A stretch of DNA of 64,000 nt, taken from Saposhnikovia divaricata. Lineage: Eukaryota > Streptophyta > Magnoliopsida > Apiales > Apiaceae. The stretch is from positions 2,108,001-2,172,000 of the forward strand of contig JAZHRN010000139.1 of NCBI GenBank assembly GCA_036435485.1, read 5' to 3'. The notes beneath the pieces were generated by a model. It did not search any database, had not been told where the DNA came from, and saw only the letters and a program-made list of their open reading frames with translations. Below are positions 1 through 13,515 of the stretch, one piece after another. The position numbers and the translations under genes were made by a program. Within the stretch, counting starts at the first letter, position 1; the number at the start of each line of letters is the position of its first letter.

Positions 1-507
1 CTATGGGTTATTGGAATTCAATGAAATTTTATTTGGTGCCATTCGGACCTGAATCGGGGCTGAAATGACTGAAACTCGGTTTTCGGATAATCCTCAAAGG
101 GGTTAGTACACGGGATATTGTTAAAAATCGAGTCGGACCATTTTATGGATAATTTTACATATTTTGTTCCTATGGGTTATTGGAATTCAACGCAATTTTA
201 TTTAACGAAGTTCGGACCGGAATCGGAGCTGATATGATCGAAACTCGGTTTTTGGAAACTTCTCAAAGGGATTAGTACACGGGATATTGTTAAAAATCAA
301 GTCGGACAATTTTGTGGATATTTTTACATATTTTGTTCCTATGGGTTATTGGAATTCAATGAAATTTTATTTGGTGCCATTCGGACCTGAATCGGGGCTG
401 AAATGACTGAAACTCGGTTTTCGGATAATCCTCAAAGGGGTTAGTACACGGGATATTGTTAAAAATCGAGTCGGACCATTTTATGGATAATTTTACATAT
501 TTTGTTC

Positions 508-2702
508 CTATGGGTTATTGGAATCAACCAAATTTTATTTGGTGCCGGTCGGACCTGAATCGGGGCTGAAATGATTGAAACTCGGTTTTCGGATAATCCT
601 CAAAGGGGTTAGTACACGTGATATTGTTAAAAATTGAGTCGGACCATTTTATGGATATTTTTACATATTTTGTCCCTATGGGTTATTGGAATTCAACGCA
701 ATTTTATTTAACGAAGTTCGGACCGGAATCGGAGCTGATATGATCGAAACTCGGTTTTCGGAAACTTCTCAAAGGGATTAGTACACGGGATATTGTTAAA
801 AATCAAGTCGGACAATTTTGTGGATATTTTTACATATTTTGTTCCTATGGGTTATTGGAATTCAATGAAATTTTATTTTGTGCCATTCGGACCTGAATCG
901 GGGCTGAAGTGACTGAAACTCGATTTTCGGATAATCCTGAAAGGGGTTAGTACACGGGATATTGTTAAAAATCGAGTCGGACCATTTTATGGATATTTTT
1001 ACATATTTTGTTACTATGGGTTATTGGAATTCAACGCAATTTTATTTAACGAAGTTCGGACCAGAATCGGAGCTGATATGATCGAAACTCGGTTTTCGGA
1101 AACTTCTCAAAGGGATTAGTACACGGGATATTGTTAAAAATCAAGTCGGACAATTTTGTGGATATTTTTACATATATTGTTCCTATGGGTTATTGAATTC
1201 AATGAAATTTTATTTTGTGCCACTCGGACCTGAATCTGGGCTGAAATGACTGAAACTCGGTTTTCGGATAATCCTGAAAGGGGTTAGTACACGGGATATT
1301 GTTAAAAATCGAGTCGGACCATTTTATGGATATTTTTACATATTTTGTTCCTATGGGTTATTGGAATTCAACGAAATTTTATTTGGTGCCAGTCGGACCT
1401 GAATCGGGGCTGAAATGACTGAAACTCGGTTTTCGGATAATCCTCAAAGGGGTTAGTACACGGGATATTGTTAAAAATCGAGTCGGACCATTTTATGGAT
1501 ATTTTTACATATTTTGTTACTATGGGTTATTGGAATTCAACGCAATTTTATTTAACGAAGTTCGGACCAGAATCGGAGCTGATATGATCGAAACTCGGTT
1601 TTCGGAAACTTCTCAAAGGGATTAGTACACGGGATATTGTTAAAAATCAAGTCGGACAATTTTGTGGATATTTTTACATATATTGTTCCTATGGGTTATT
1701 GGAATTCAATGAAATTTTATTTTGTGCCACTCGGACCTGAATCGGGGATGAAATGACTGAAACTCGGTTTTCGGATAATCCTGAAAGGGGTTAGTACACG
1801 GGATATTGTTAAAAATCGAGTAGGACCATTTTATGGATATTTTTACATATTTTGTTCCTATGGGTTATTGGAATTCAACGAAATTTTATTTGGTACCAGT
1901 CGGACCTGAATCGGGGCTGAAATGACTGAAACTAGGTTTTCGGATACTCCTCAAAGGGGTTAGTACACGGGATATTGTTAAAAATCGATTCGGACCATTT
2001 TATGGATATTTTTAAATATTTTGTTCCTATGGGTTATTGGAATTCAACGCAATTTTATTTAACGAAGTTCGGACCGGAATCGGAGCTGATATGATCGAAA
2101 CTCGGTTTTTGGAAACTTCTCAAAGGGATTAGTACACGGGATATTGTTAAAAATCAAGTCGGACAATTTTGTGGATATTTTTACATATTTTGTTCCTATG
2201 GGTTATTGGAATTCAATGAAATTTTATTTGGTGCCATTCGGACCTGAATCGGGGCTGAAATGACTGAAACTCGGTTTTCGGATAATCCTGAAAGGGGTTA
2301 GTACACGGGATATTGTTAAAAATCGAGTTGGACCATTTTATGGATATTTTTACATATTTTGTTCCTATTGGTTATTGGAATTCAACGAAATTTTATTTGG
2401 TGCCAGTCGGACCTGAATCGGGGCTGAAATGACTGAAACTCGGTTTTCGGATAATCCTCAAAGGGGTTAGTGCACGGGATATTGTTAAAAATCGAGTCGG
2501 ACCATTTTATGGATATTTTTACATATTTTTTTCCTATGGGTTATTGGAATTCAACGCAATTTTATTTAACGAAGTTCGGACCGGAATCGGAGCTGATATG
2601 ATCGAAACTCGGTTTTCGGAAACTTCTCAAAGGGATTAGTACACGGGATATTGTTAAAAATCAAGTCGGACAATTTTGTGGATATTTTTACATATTTTGT
2701 TC
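508..2702 (+). repeat. HOR duplication, copy 1 (13 monomers)
   Basis: Thirteen monomers that reappear at 4561-6756. Shared private variants in order include GAATCAACC, CACGTGATATTG, GTCCCTATG, AGTGACTGAAACTCGATT, GTTACTATG, GAATCTGGG, GTAGGACC, ACTAGG, TTTTTAAATATT and CCTATTGGTTATT. This copy has one extra loss of a G at about 1195 (GTTATTGAATTC), which is absent from the partner and so arose after the duplication. Confidence 0.9.
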
Positions 2703-3546
2703 CTATGGGTTATTGGAATTCAATGAAATTTTATTTGGTGCCATTCGGACCTGAATCGGGGCTGAAATGACTGAAACTCGGTTTTCGGATAATCCTCAAA
2801 GGGGTTAGTACACGGGATATTGTTAAAAATCGAGTCGGACCATTTTATGGATAATTTTACATATTTTGTTCCTATGGGTTATTGGAATTCAACGCAATTT
2901 TATTTAACGAAGTTCGGACCGGAATCGGAGCTGATATGATCGAAACTCGGTTTTTGGAAACTTCTCAAAGGGATTAGTACACGGGATATTGTTAAAAATC
3001 AAGTCGGACAATTTTGTGGATATTTTTACATATTTTGTTCCTATGGGTTATTGGAATTCAATGAAATTTTATTTGGTGCCATTCGGACCTGAATCGGGGC
3101 TGAAATGACTGAAACTCGGTTTTCGGATAATCCTCAAAGGGGTTAGTACACGGGATATTGTTAAAAATCGAGTCGGACCATTTTATGGATAATTTTACAT
3201 ATTTTGTTCCTATGGGTTATTGGAATCAACCAAATTTTATTTGGTGCCGGTCGGACCTGAATCGGGGCTGAAATGATTGAAACTCGGTTTTTGGATAATC
3301 CTCAAAGGGGTTAGTACACGTGATATTGTTAAAAATTGAGTCGGACCATTTTATGGATATTTTTACATATTTTGTCCCTATGGGTTATTGGAATTCAACG
3401 CAATTTTATTTAACGAAGTTCGGACCGGAATCGGAGCTGATATGATCGAAACTCGGTTTTTGGAAACTTCTCAAAGGGATTAGTACACGGGATATTGTTA
3501 AAAATCAAGTCGGACAATTTTGTGGATATTTTTACATATTTTGTTC
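2196..3546 (+). repeat. 8-mer HOR unit, copy 1 (1351 bp)
   Basis: Eight monomers from the CCTATTGG-ended A1 through the GAATCAACC A monomer and a TTTTTGGAAAC B1. The same series follows immediately at 3547-4897, so this is a direct tandem duplication inside the 24-monomer period. Confidence 0.85.
2534..2702 (+). repeat. Representative B1 monomer (169 bp)
   Basis: B1 reads AACGCAAT after the EcoRI site, then TTTAACGAAGTTCGG, GGAATCGGAGCTG, ATATGATCGAAAC, GGAAACTTCTC, AAGGGATTAG, AATCAAGTCGGAC and AATTTTGTGG. It differs from type A mainly at monomer positions 30-70, 86-103 and 130-147, and shares the stretches between. B monomers occur about once per three monomers at both ends of the window and about twice per nine in the 29-39 kb region. 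Confidence 0.93.
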
Positions 3547-4897
3547 CTATGGGTTATTGGAATTCAATGAAATTTTATTTGGTGCCATTCGGACCTGAAT
3601 CGGGGCTGAAATGACTGAAACTCGGTTTTCGGATAATCCTGAAAGGGGTTAGTACACGGGATATTGTTAAAAATCGAGTTGGACCATTTTATGGATATTT
3701 TTACATATTTTGTTCCTATTGGTTATTGGAATTCAACGAAATTTTATTTGGTGCCAGTCGGACCTGAATCGGGGCTGAAATGACTGAAACTCGGTTTTCG
3801 GATAATCCTCAAAGGGGTTAGTGCACGGGATATTGTTAAAAATCGAGTCGGACCATTTTATGGATATTTTTACATATTTTTTTCCTATGGGTTATTGGAA
3901 TTCAACGCAATTTTATTTAACGAAGTTCGGACCGGAATCGGAGCTGATATGATCGAAACTCGGTTTTCGGAAACTTCTCAAAGGGATTAGTACACGGGAT
4001 ATTGTTAAAAATCAAGTCGGACAATTTTGTGGATATTTTTACATATTTTGTTCCTATGGGTTATTGGAATTCAATGAAATTTTATTTGGTGCCATTCGGA
4101 CCTGAATCGGGGCTGAAATGACTGAAACTCGGTTTTCGGATAATCCTCAAAGGGGTTAGTACACGGGATATTGTTAAAAATCGAGTCGGACCATTTTATG
4201 GATAATTTTACATATTTTGTTCCTATGGGTTATTGGAATTCAACGCAATTTTATTTAACGAAGTTCGGACCGGAATCGGAGCTGATATGATCGAAACTCG
4301 GTTTTTGGAAACTTCTCAAAGGGATTAGTACACGGGATATTGTTAAAAATCAAGTCGGACAATTTTGTGGATATTTTTACATATTTTGTTCCTATGGGTT
4401 ATTGGAATTCAATGAAATTTTATTTGGTGCCATTCGGACCTGAATCGGGGCTGAAATGACTGAAACTCGGTTTTCGGATAATCCTCAAAGGGGTTAGTAC
4501 ACGGGATATTGTTAAAAATCGAGTCGGACCATTTTATGGATAATTTTACATATTTTGTTCCTATGGGTTATTGGAATCAACCAAATTTTATTTGGTGCCG
4601 GTCGGACCTGAATCGGGGCTGAAATGATTGAAACTCGGTTTTTGGATAATCCTCAAAGGGGTTAGTACACGTGATATTGTTAAAAATTGAGTCGGACCAT
4701 TTTATGGATATTTTTACATATTTTGTCCCTATGGGTTATTGGAATTCAACGCAATTTTATTTAACGAAGTTCGGACCGGAATCGGAGCTGATATGATCGA
4801 AACTCGGTTTTCGGAAACTTCTCAAAGGGATTAGTACACGGGATATTGTTAAAAATCAAGTCGGACAATTTTGTGGATATTTTTACATATTTTGTTC
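3547..4897 (+). repeat. 8-mer HOR unit, copy 2 (1351 bp)
   Basis: Direct tandem copy of 2196-3546, including CCTATTGG, TAGTGCACGG, ATTTTTTTCC and GAATCAACC in the same order. Its last B1 monomer carries TTTTCGGAAAC like the one at 676, rather than TTTTTGGAAAC, which places an exchange point at or near that monomer. Confidence 0.85.
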
Positions 4898-6756
4898 CTA
4901 TGGGTTATTGGAATTCAATGAAATTTTATTTTGTGCCATTCGGACCTGAATCGGGGCTGAAGTGACTGAAACTCGATTTTCGGATAATCCTGAAAGGGGT
5001 TAGTACACGGGATATTGTTAAAAATCGAGTCGGACCATTTTATGGATATTTTTACATATTTTGTTACTATGGGTTATTGGAATTCAACGCAATTTTATTT
5101 AACGAAGTTCGGACCAGAATCGGAGCTGATATGATCGAAACTCGGTTTTCGGAAACTTCTCAAAGGGATTAGTACACGGGATATTGTTAAAAATCAAGTC
5201 GGACAATTTTGTGGATATTTTTACATATATTGTTCCTATGGGTTATTGGAATTCAATGAAATTTTATTTTGTGCCACTCGGACCTGAATCTGGGCTGAAA
5301 TGACTGAAACTCGGTTTTCGGATAATCCTGAAAGGGGTTAGTACACGGGATATTGTTAAAAATCGAGTCGGACCATTTTATGGATATTTTTACATATTTT
5401 GTTCCTATGGGTTATTGGAATTCAACGAAATTTTATTTGGTGCCAGTCGGACCTGAATCGGGGCTGAAATGACTGAAACTCGGTTTTCGGATAATCCTCA
5501 AAGGTGTTAGTACACGGGATATTGTTAAAAATCGAGTCGGACCATTTTATGGATATTTTTACATATTTTGTTACTATGGGTTATTGGAATTCAACGCAAT
5601 TTTATTTAACGAAGTTCGGACCAGAATCGGAGCTGATATGATCGAAACTCGGTTTTCGGAAACTTCTCAAAGGGATTAGTACACGGGATATTGTTAAAAA
5701 TCAAGTCGGACAATTTTGTGGATATTTTTACATATATTGTTCCTATGGGTTATTGGAATTCAATGAAATTTTATTTTGTGCCACTCGGACCTGAATCGGG
5801 GATGAAATGACTGAAACTCGGTTTTCGGATAATCCTGAAAGGGGTTAGTACACGGGATATTGTTAAAAATCGAGTAGGACCATTTTATGGATATTTTTAC
5901 ATATTTTGTTCCTATGGGTTATTGGAATTCAACGAAATTTTATTTGGTACCAGTCGGACCTGAATCGGGGCTGAAATGACTGAAACTAGGTTTTCGGATA
6001 CTCCTCAAAGGGGTTAGTACACGGGATATTGTTAAAAATCGATTCGGACCATTTTATGGATATTTTTAAATATTTTGTTCCTATGGGTTATTGGAATTCA
6101 ACGCAATTTTATTTAACGAAGTTCGGACCGGAATCGGAGCTGATATGATCGAAACTCGGTTTTTGGAAACTTCTCAAAGGGATTAGTACACGGGATATTG
6201 TTAAAAATCAAGTCGGACAATTTTGTGGATATTTTTACATATTTTGTTCCTATGGGTTATTGGAATTCAATGAAATTTTATTTGGTGCCATTCGGACCTG
6301 AATCGGGGCTGAAATGACTGAAACTCGGTTTTCGGATAATCCTGAAAGGGGTTAGTACACGGGATATTGTTAAAAATCGAGTTGGACCATTTTATGGATA
6401 TTTTTACATATTTTGTTCCTATTGGTTATTGGAATTCAACGAAATTTTATTTGGTGCCAGTCGGACCTGAATCGGGGCTGAAATGACTGAAACTCGGTTT
6501 TCGGATAATCCTCAAAGGGGTTAGTGCACGGGATATTGTTAAAAATCGAGTCGGACCATTTTATGGATATTTTTACATATTTTATTCCTATAGGTTATTG
6601 GAATTCAACGCAATTTTATTTAACGAAGTTCGGACCGGAATCGGAGCTGATATGATCGAAACTCGGTTTTCGGAAACTTCTCAAAGGGATTAGTACACGG
6701 GATATTGTTAAAAATCAAGTCGGACAATTTTGTGGATATTTTTACATATTTTGTTC
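4561..6756 (+). repeat. HOR duplication, copy 2 (13 monomers)
   Basis: Near-copy of 508-2702, shifted by 4053-4054 bp (24 monomers less three single-base losses). Private changes in this copy include AAAGGTGTTAG near 5505 and TTTATTCCTATAGG near 6583. Confidence 0.9.
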
Positions 6757-6925
6757 CTATGGGTTATTGGAATTCAATGAAATTTTATTTGGTGCCATTC
6801 GGACCTGAATCGGGGCTGAAATGACTGAAACTCGGTTTTCGGATAATCCTTAAATGGGTTAGTACACGGGATATTGTTAAAAATCGAGTCGGACCATTTT
6901 ATGGATATTTTTACATATTTTGTTC

Positions 6926-8277
6926 CAATGGGTTATTGGAATTCAATGAAATTTTATTTGGTGCCATTCGGACCTGAATCGGGGCTAAAATGACTGAAAC
7001 TCGGTTTTCGGATAATCCTCAAAGGGGTTATTACACGGGATATTGTTAAAAATCGAGTCGTACCATTTTATGGATATTTTTACATATTTTATTCCTACGG
7101 GTTATTGGAATTCAACACAATTTTATTTAACGGAGTTCGGACCGGAATCGGAGCTGATATGATGGAAACTCGGTTTTCGGAAACTTCTCAAAGGGTTTAG
7201 TACACGGGATATTGTTAAAAATCAAGTCGGACCATTTTGTGGATATTTTTACATATTTTGTTCCTATGGGTTATTGGAATTCAACGAAATTTTATTTGGT
7301 GCCAGTCGGACTTGCAATGGGGCTGAAATGACTGAAACTCGGTTTTCGGATAATCCTCAAAGGGGTTACTACACGGGATATTGTTAAAAATCGAGTCGGA
7401 CCATTTTATGGATATTTTTACATATTTTGTTCCTATGGGTAATTGGAATTCAACGCAATTTTATTTAACGAAGTTGGGACCGGAATCGGAGCTGATATGA
7501 TCGAAACTCGGTTTTCGGAAACTTCTCAAAGGGATTAGTACACGGGATATTGTTAAAAATCAAGTCGGACAATTTTGTGGATATTTTTACATATTTTGTT
7601 CCTATGGGTTATTGGAATTCAATGAAATTTTATTTGGTGCCATTCGGACCTGAATCGGGGCTGAAATGACTGAAACTCGGTTTTCGGATAATCCTTAAAG
7701 GGGTTAGTACACGGGATATTGTTAAAAATCGAGTCGGACCATTTTATGGATATTTTTACATATTTTGTTCCTATGGGTTATTGGAATTCAACGCAATTTT
7801 ATTTAACGAAGTTCGGACCAGAATCGGAGCTGATATGATCGAAACTCGGTTTTCGGAAACTTCTCAAAGGGATTAGTACACGGGATATTGTTAAAAATCA
7901 AGTCGGACAATTTTGTGGATATTTTTACATATATTGTTCCTATGGGTTATTGGAATTCAATGAAATTTTATTTGGTGCCATTCGGGCCTGAATCGGGGCT
8001 GAAATGACTGAAACTCGGTTTTCGGATAATCCTGAAAGGGGTTAGTACACGGGATATTGTTAAAAATCGAGTAGGACCATTTTATGGATATTTTTACATA
8101 TTTTGTTCCTATGGGTTATTGGAATTCAACGAAATTTTATTTGGTACCAGTCGGACCTGAATCGGGGCTGAAATGACTGAAACTAGGTTTTCGGATACTC
8201 CTCAAAGGGGTTAGTACACGGGATATTGTTAAAAATCGAGTCGGACCATTTTATGGATATTTTTACATATTTTGTTC
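6926..8277 (+). repeat. 8-mer HOR unit, copy 1 (1352 bp)
   Basis: Order A1-B2-A2-B1-A1-B1-A1-A2. It starts at CAATGGG after GTTC and contains GTCGTACC, ACTTGCAATGGGG, TTACTACACGG, GGGTAATTGG and GGTACCAGTC. The next 1352 bases repeat the same order. Confidence 0.88.
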
Positions 8278-9629
8278 CAATGGGTTATTGGAATTCAATG
8301 AAATTTTATTTGGTGCCATTCGGACCTGAATCGGGGCTAAAATGACTGAAACTCGGTTTTCGGATAATCCTCAAAGGGGTTATTACACGGGATATTGTTA
8401 AAAATCGAGTCGTACCATTTTATGGATATTTTTACATATTTTATTCCTATGGGTTATTGGAATTCAACACAATTTTATTTAACGGAGTTCGGACCGGAAT
8501 CGGAGCTGATATGATGGAAACTCGGTTTTCGGAAACTTCTCAAAGGGTTTAGTACACGGGATATTGTTAAAAATCAAGTCGGACCATTTTGTGGATATTT
8601 TTACATATTTTGTTCCTATGGGTTATTGGAATTCAACGAAATTTTATTTGGTGCCAGTCGGACTTGCAATGGGGCTGAAATGACTGAAACTCGGTTTTCG
8701 GATAATCCTCAAAGGGGTTACTACACGGGATATTGTTAAAAATCGAGTCGGACCATTTTATGGATATTTTTACATATTTTGTTCCTATGGGTAATTGGAA
8801 TTCAACGCAATTTTATTTAACGAAGTTGGGACCGGAATCGGAGCTGATATGATCGAAACTCGGTTTTCGGAAACTTCTCAAAGGGATTAGTACACGGGAT
8901 ATTGTTAAAAATCAAGTCGGACAATTTTGTGGATATTTTTACATATTTTGTTCCTATGGGTTATTGGAATTCAATGAAATTTTATTTGGTGCCATTCGGA
9001 CCTGAATCGGGGCTGAAATGACTGAAACTCGGTTTTCGGATAATCCTTAAAGGGGTTAGTACACGGGATATTGTTAAAAATCGAGTCGGACCATTTTATG
9101 GATATTTTTACATATTTTGTTCCTATGGGTTATTGGAATTCAACGCAATTTTATTTAACGAAGTTCGGACCAGAATCGGAGCTGATATGATCGAAACTCG
9201 GTTTTCGGAAACTTCTCAAAGGGATTAGTACACGGGATATTGTTAAAAATCAAGTCGGACAATTTTGTGGATATTTTTACATATATTGTTCCTATGGGTT
9301 ATTGGAATTCAATGAAATTTTATTTGGTGCCATTCGGGCCTGAATCGGGGCTGAAATGACTGAAACTCGGTTTTCGGATAATCCTGAAAGGGGTTAGTAC
9401 ACGGGATATTGTTAAAAATCGAGTAGGACCATTTTATGGATATTTTTACATATTTTGTTCCTATGGGTTATTGGAATTCAACGAAATTTTATTTGGTACC
9501 AGTCGGACCTGAATCGGGGCTGAAATGACTGAAACTAGGTTTTCGGATACTCCTCAAAGGGGTTAGTACACGGGATATTGTTAAAAATCGATTCGGACCA
9601 TTTTATGGATATTTTTACATATTTTGTTC
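8278..9629 (+). repeat. 8-mer HOR unit, copy 2 (1352 bp)
   Basis: Direct tandem copy of 6926-8277 at exactly eight monomers' distance. Small differences such as ATTCCTATGGG here against ATTCCTACGGG near 7094 in copy 1 show it is not a plain sequence duplication. Two further monomers follow before the next unit starts at 9968. Confidence 0.88.
8447..8615 (+). repeat. Representative B2 monomer (169 bp)
   Basis: B2 has AACACAAT and TTTAACGGAGTTCGG, GATATGATGGAAAC, AAGGGTTTAG and CAAGTCGGACCATTTTGTGG. The GGACCATTTT part matches type A rather than B1, so B2 looks like a B monomer with an A-like segment in its 3' third. It is usually preceded by an A1 monomer carrying CTAAAATG. From about 21 kb to 43 kb most copies carry TTCAGACC and ACCATTTTTTGG. 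Confidence 0.9.
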
Positions 9630-9798
9630 CTATGGGTTATTGGAATTCAACGCAATTTTATTTAACGAAGTTCGGACCAGAATCGGAGCTGATATGATCG
9701 AAACTCGGTTTTCGGAAACTTCTCAAAGGGATTAGTACACGGGATATTGTTAAAAATCAAGTCGGACAATTTTGTGGATATTTTTACATATTTTGTTC

Positions 9799-11656
9799 CT
9801 ATGGGTTATTGGAATTCAATGAAATTTTATTTGGTGCCATTCGGACCTGAATCGGGGCTGAAATGACTGAAACTCGGTTTTCGGATAATCCTTAAAGGGG
9901 TTAGTACACGGGATATTGTTAAAAATCGAGTCGGACCATTTTATGGATATTTTTACATATTTTGTTCCAATGGGTTATTGGAATTCAATGAAATTTTATT
10001 TGGTGCCATTCGGACCTGAATCGGGGCTAAAATGACTGAAACTCGGTTTTCGGATAATCCTCAAAGGGGTTATTACACGGGATATTGTTAAAAATCGAGT
10101 CGTACCATTTTATGGATATTTTTACATATTTTATTCCTATGGGTTATTGGAATTCAACACAATTTTATTTAACGGAGTTCGGACCGGAATCGGAGCTGAT
10201 ATGATGGAAACTCGGTTTTCGGAAACTTCTCAAAGGGTTTAGTACACGGGATATTGTTAAAAATCAAGTCGGACCATTTTGTGGATATTTTTACATATTT
10301 TGTTCCTATGGGTTATTGGAATTCAACGAAATTTTATTTGGTGCCAGTCGGACTTGCAATGGGGCTGAAATGACTGAAACTCGGTTTTCGGATAATCCTC
10401 AAAGGGGTTAGTACACGGGATATTGTTAAAAATCGAGTCGGACCATTTTATGGATATTTTTACATATTTTGTTCCTATGGGTAATTGGAATTCAACGCAA
10501 TTTTATTTAACGAAGTTGGGACCGGAATCGGAGCTGATATGATCGAAACTCGGTTTTCGGAAACTTCTCAAAGGGATTAGTACACGGGATATTGTTAAAA
10601 ATCAAGTCGGACAATTTTGTGGATATTTTTACATATATTGTTCCTATGGGTTATTGGAATTCAATGAAATTTTATTTTGTGCCATTCGGGCCTGAATCGG
10701 GGATGAAATGACTGAAACTCGGTTTTCGGATAATCCTGAAAGGGGTTAGTACACGGGATATTGTTAAAAATCGAGTAGGACCATTTTATGGATATTTTTA
10801 CATATTTTGTTCCTATGGGTTATTGGAATTCAACGAAATTTTATTTGGTACCAGTCGGACCTGAATCGGGGCTGAAATGACTGAAACTCGGTTTCCGGAT
10901 ACTCCTCAAAGGGGTTAGTACACGGGATATTGTTAAAAATCGAGTCGGACCATTTTATGGATAATTTTACATATTTTGTTCCTATGGGTTATTGGAATTC
11001 AACGAAATTTTATTTGGCGCCAGTCGGCCTGAATCGGGGCTGAAATGACTGAAACTCGGTTTTCGGATAATCCTCAAAGGGATTAGTACACGGGATATTG
11101 TTAAAAATCGAGTCGGACCATTTTATGGATATTTTTACATATTTTGTTCCTATGGGTTATTGGAATTCAACGCAATTTTATTTAACGAAGTTCGGACCGG
11201 AATCGGAGCTGATATGATCGAAACTCGGTTTTCGGAAACTTCTCAAAGGGATTAGTACACGGGATATTGTTAAAAAACAAGTCGGACAATTTTGTGGATA
11301 TTTTTACATATTTTGTTCCTATGGGTTATTGGAATTCAATGAAATTTTATTTGGTGCCATTCGGACCTGAATCGGGGCTGAAATGACTGAAACTCGGTTT
11401 TCGGATAATCCTCAAAGGGGTTAGTACACGGAATATTGTTAAAAATCGAGTCGGACCATTTTATGGATAATTTTACATATTTTGTTCCTATGGGTTATTG
11501 GAATTCATTGAAATTTTATTTGGCGCCAGTCGGACCTGAATCGGGGCTGAAATGACTGAAACTCGGTTTTCGGATAATCCTCAAAGGGGTTAGTACACGG
11601 GATATTGTTAAAAATCGAGTCGGACCATTTTATGGATATTTTTACATATTTTGTTC
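9799..11656 (+). repeat. 22-monomer-offset duplication, copy 1
   Basis: Eleven monomers that recur at 13516-15373, an offset of 3717 bp. Shared private marks are CCTTAAAGG, CAATGGG, GCAATGGGG, GGGTAATTGG, GGCGCCAGTCGGCCTG (one base lost near 11026), AAAAAACAAG and GAATTCATTGAAAT. A private change here is CGGAATATTG near 11430. Confidence 0.88.
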
Positions 11657-13515
11657 CTATGGGTTATTGGAATTCATCACAATTTTATTTAACGGAGTTC
11701 GGACCGGAATCGGAGCTGATATGATGGAAACTCGGTTTTCGGAAACTTCTCAAAGGGTTTAGTACACGGGATATTGTTAAAAATCAAGTCGGACCATTTT
11801 GTGGATATTTTTACATATTTTGTTCCTATGGGTTATTGGAATTCAACGAAATTTTATTTGGTGCCAGTCGGACTTGCAATGGGGCTGAAATGACTGAAAC
11901 TCGGTTTTCGGATAATCCTCAAAGGGGTTACTACACGGGATATTGTTAAAAATCGAGTCGGACCATTTTATGGATATTTTTACATATTTTGTTCCTATGG
12001 GTAATTGGAATTCAACGCAATTTTATTTAACGAAGTTGGGACCGGAATCGGAGCTGATATGATCGAAACTCGGTTTTCGGAAACTTCTCAAAGGGATTAG
12101 TACACGGGATATTGTTAAAAATCAAGTCGGACAATTTTGTGGATATTTTTACATATTTTGTTCCTATGGGTTATTGGAATTCAATGAAATTTTATTTGGT
12201 GCCATTCGGACCTGAATCGGGGCTGAAATGACTGAAACTCGGTTTTCGGATAATCCTTAAAGGGGTTAGTACACGGGATATTGTTAAAAATCGAGTCGGA
12301 CCATTTTATGGATATTTTTACATATTTTGTTCCTATGGGTTATTGGAATTCAACGCAATTTTATTTAACGAAGTTCGGACCAGAATCGGAGCTGATATGA
12401 TCGAAACTCGGTTTTCGGAAACTTCTCAAAGGGATTAGTACACGGGATATTGTTAAAAATCAAGTCGGACAATTTTGTGGATATTTTTACATATATTGTT
12501 CCTATGGGTTATTGGAATTCAATGAAATTTTATTTTGTGCCATTCGGGCCTGAATCGGGGATGAAATGACTGAAACTCGGTTTTCGGATAATCCTGAAAG
12601 GGGTTAGTACACGGGATATTGTTAAAAATCGAGTAGGACCATTTTATGGATATTTTTACATATTTTGTTCCTATGGGTTATTGGAATTCAACGAAATTTT
12701 ATTTGGTACCAGTCGGACCTGAATCGGGGCTGAAATGACTGAAACTAGGTTTTCGGATACTCCTCAAAGGGGTTAGTACACGGGATATTGTTAAAAATCG
12801 ATTCGGACCATTTTATGGATATTTTTACATATTTTGTTCCTATGGGTTATTGGAATTCAACGCAATTTTATTTAACGAAGTTCGGACCGGAATCGGAGCT
12901 GATATGATCGAAACTCGGTTTTTGGAAACTTCTCAAAGGGATTAGTACACGGGATATTGTTAAAAATCAAGTCGGACAATTTTGTGGATATTTTTACATA
13001 TTTTGTTCCTATGGGTTATTGGAATTCAATGAAATTTTATTTGGTGCCATTCGGACCTGAATCGGGGCTGAAATGACTGAAACTCGGTTTTCGGATAATC
13101 CTGAAAGGGGTTAGTACACGGGATATTGTTAAAAATCGAGTCGGACCATTTTATGGATATTTTTACATATTTTGTTCCTATGGGTTATTGGAATTCAACG
13201 AAATTTTATTTGGTGCCAGTCGGACCTGAATCGGGGCTGAAATGACTGAAACTCGGTTTTCGGATAATCCTCAAAGGGGTTAGTACACGGGATATTGTTA
13301 AAAATCGAGTCGGACCATTTTATGGATATTTTTACATATTTTTTTCCTATAGGTTATTGGAATTCAACGCAATTTTATTTAACGAAGTTCGGACCGGAAT
13401 CGGAGCTGATATGATCGAAACTCGGTTTTCGGAAACTTCTCAAAGGGATTAGTACACGGGATATTGTTAAAAATCAAGTCGGACAATTTTGTGGATATTT
13501 TTACATATTTTGTTC

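Larger units (their letters stand above)
1..6756 (+). repeat. Block I: A-A-B array with 24-monomer period
   Basis: About 40 monomers, mostly in an A1-A2-B1 order with occasional A-B steps where one A is missing. Marker variants (a GAATCAACC start at 521, 3223 and 4574; CATATATTG; GTACCAGTC) repeat at offsets of 2702, 1351 and 4053 bp, that is 16, 8 and 24 monomers. No other sequence is present. Confidence 0.85.
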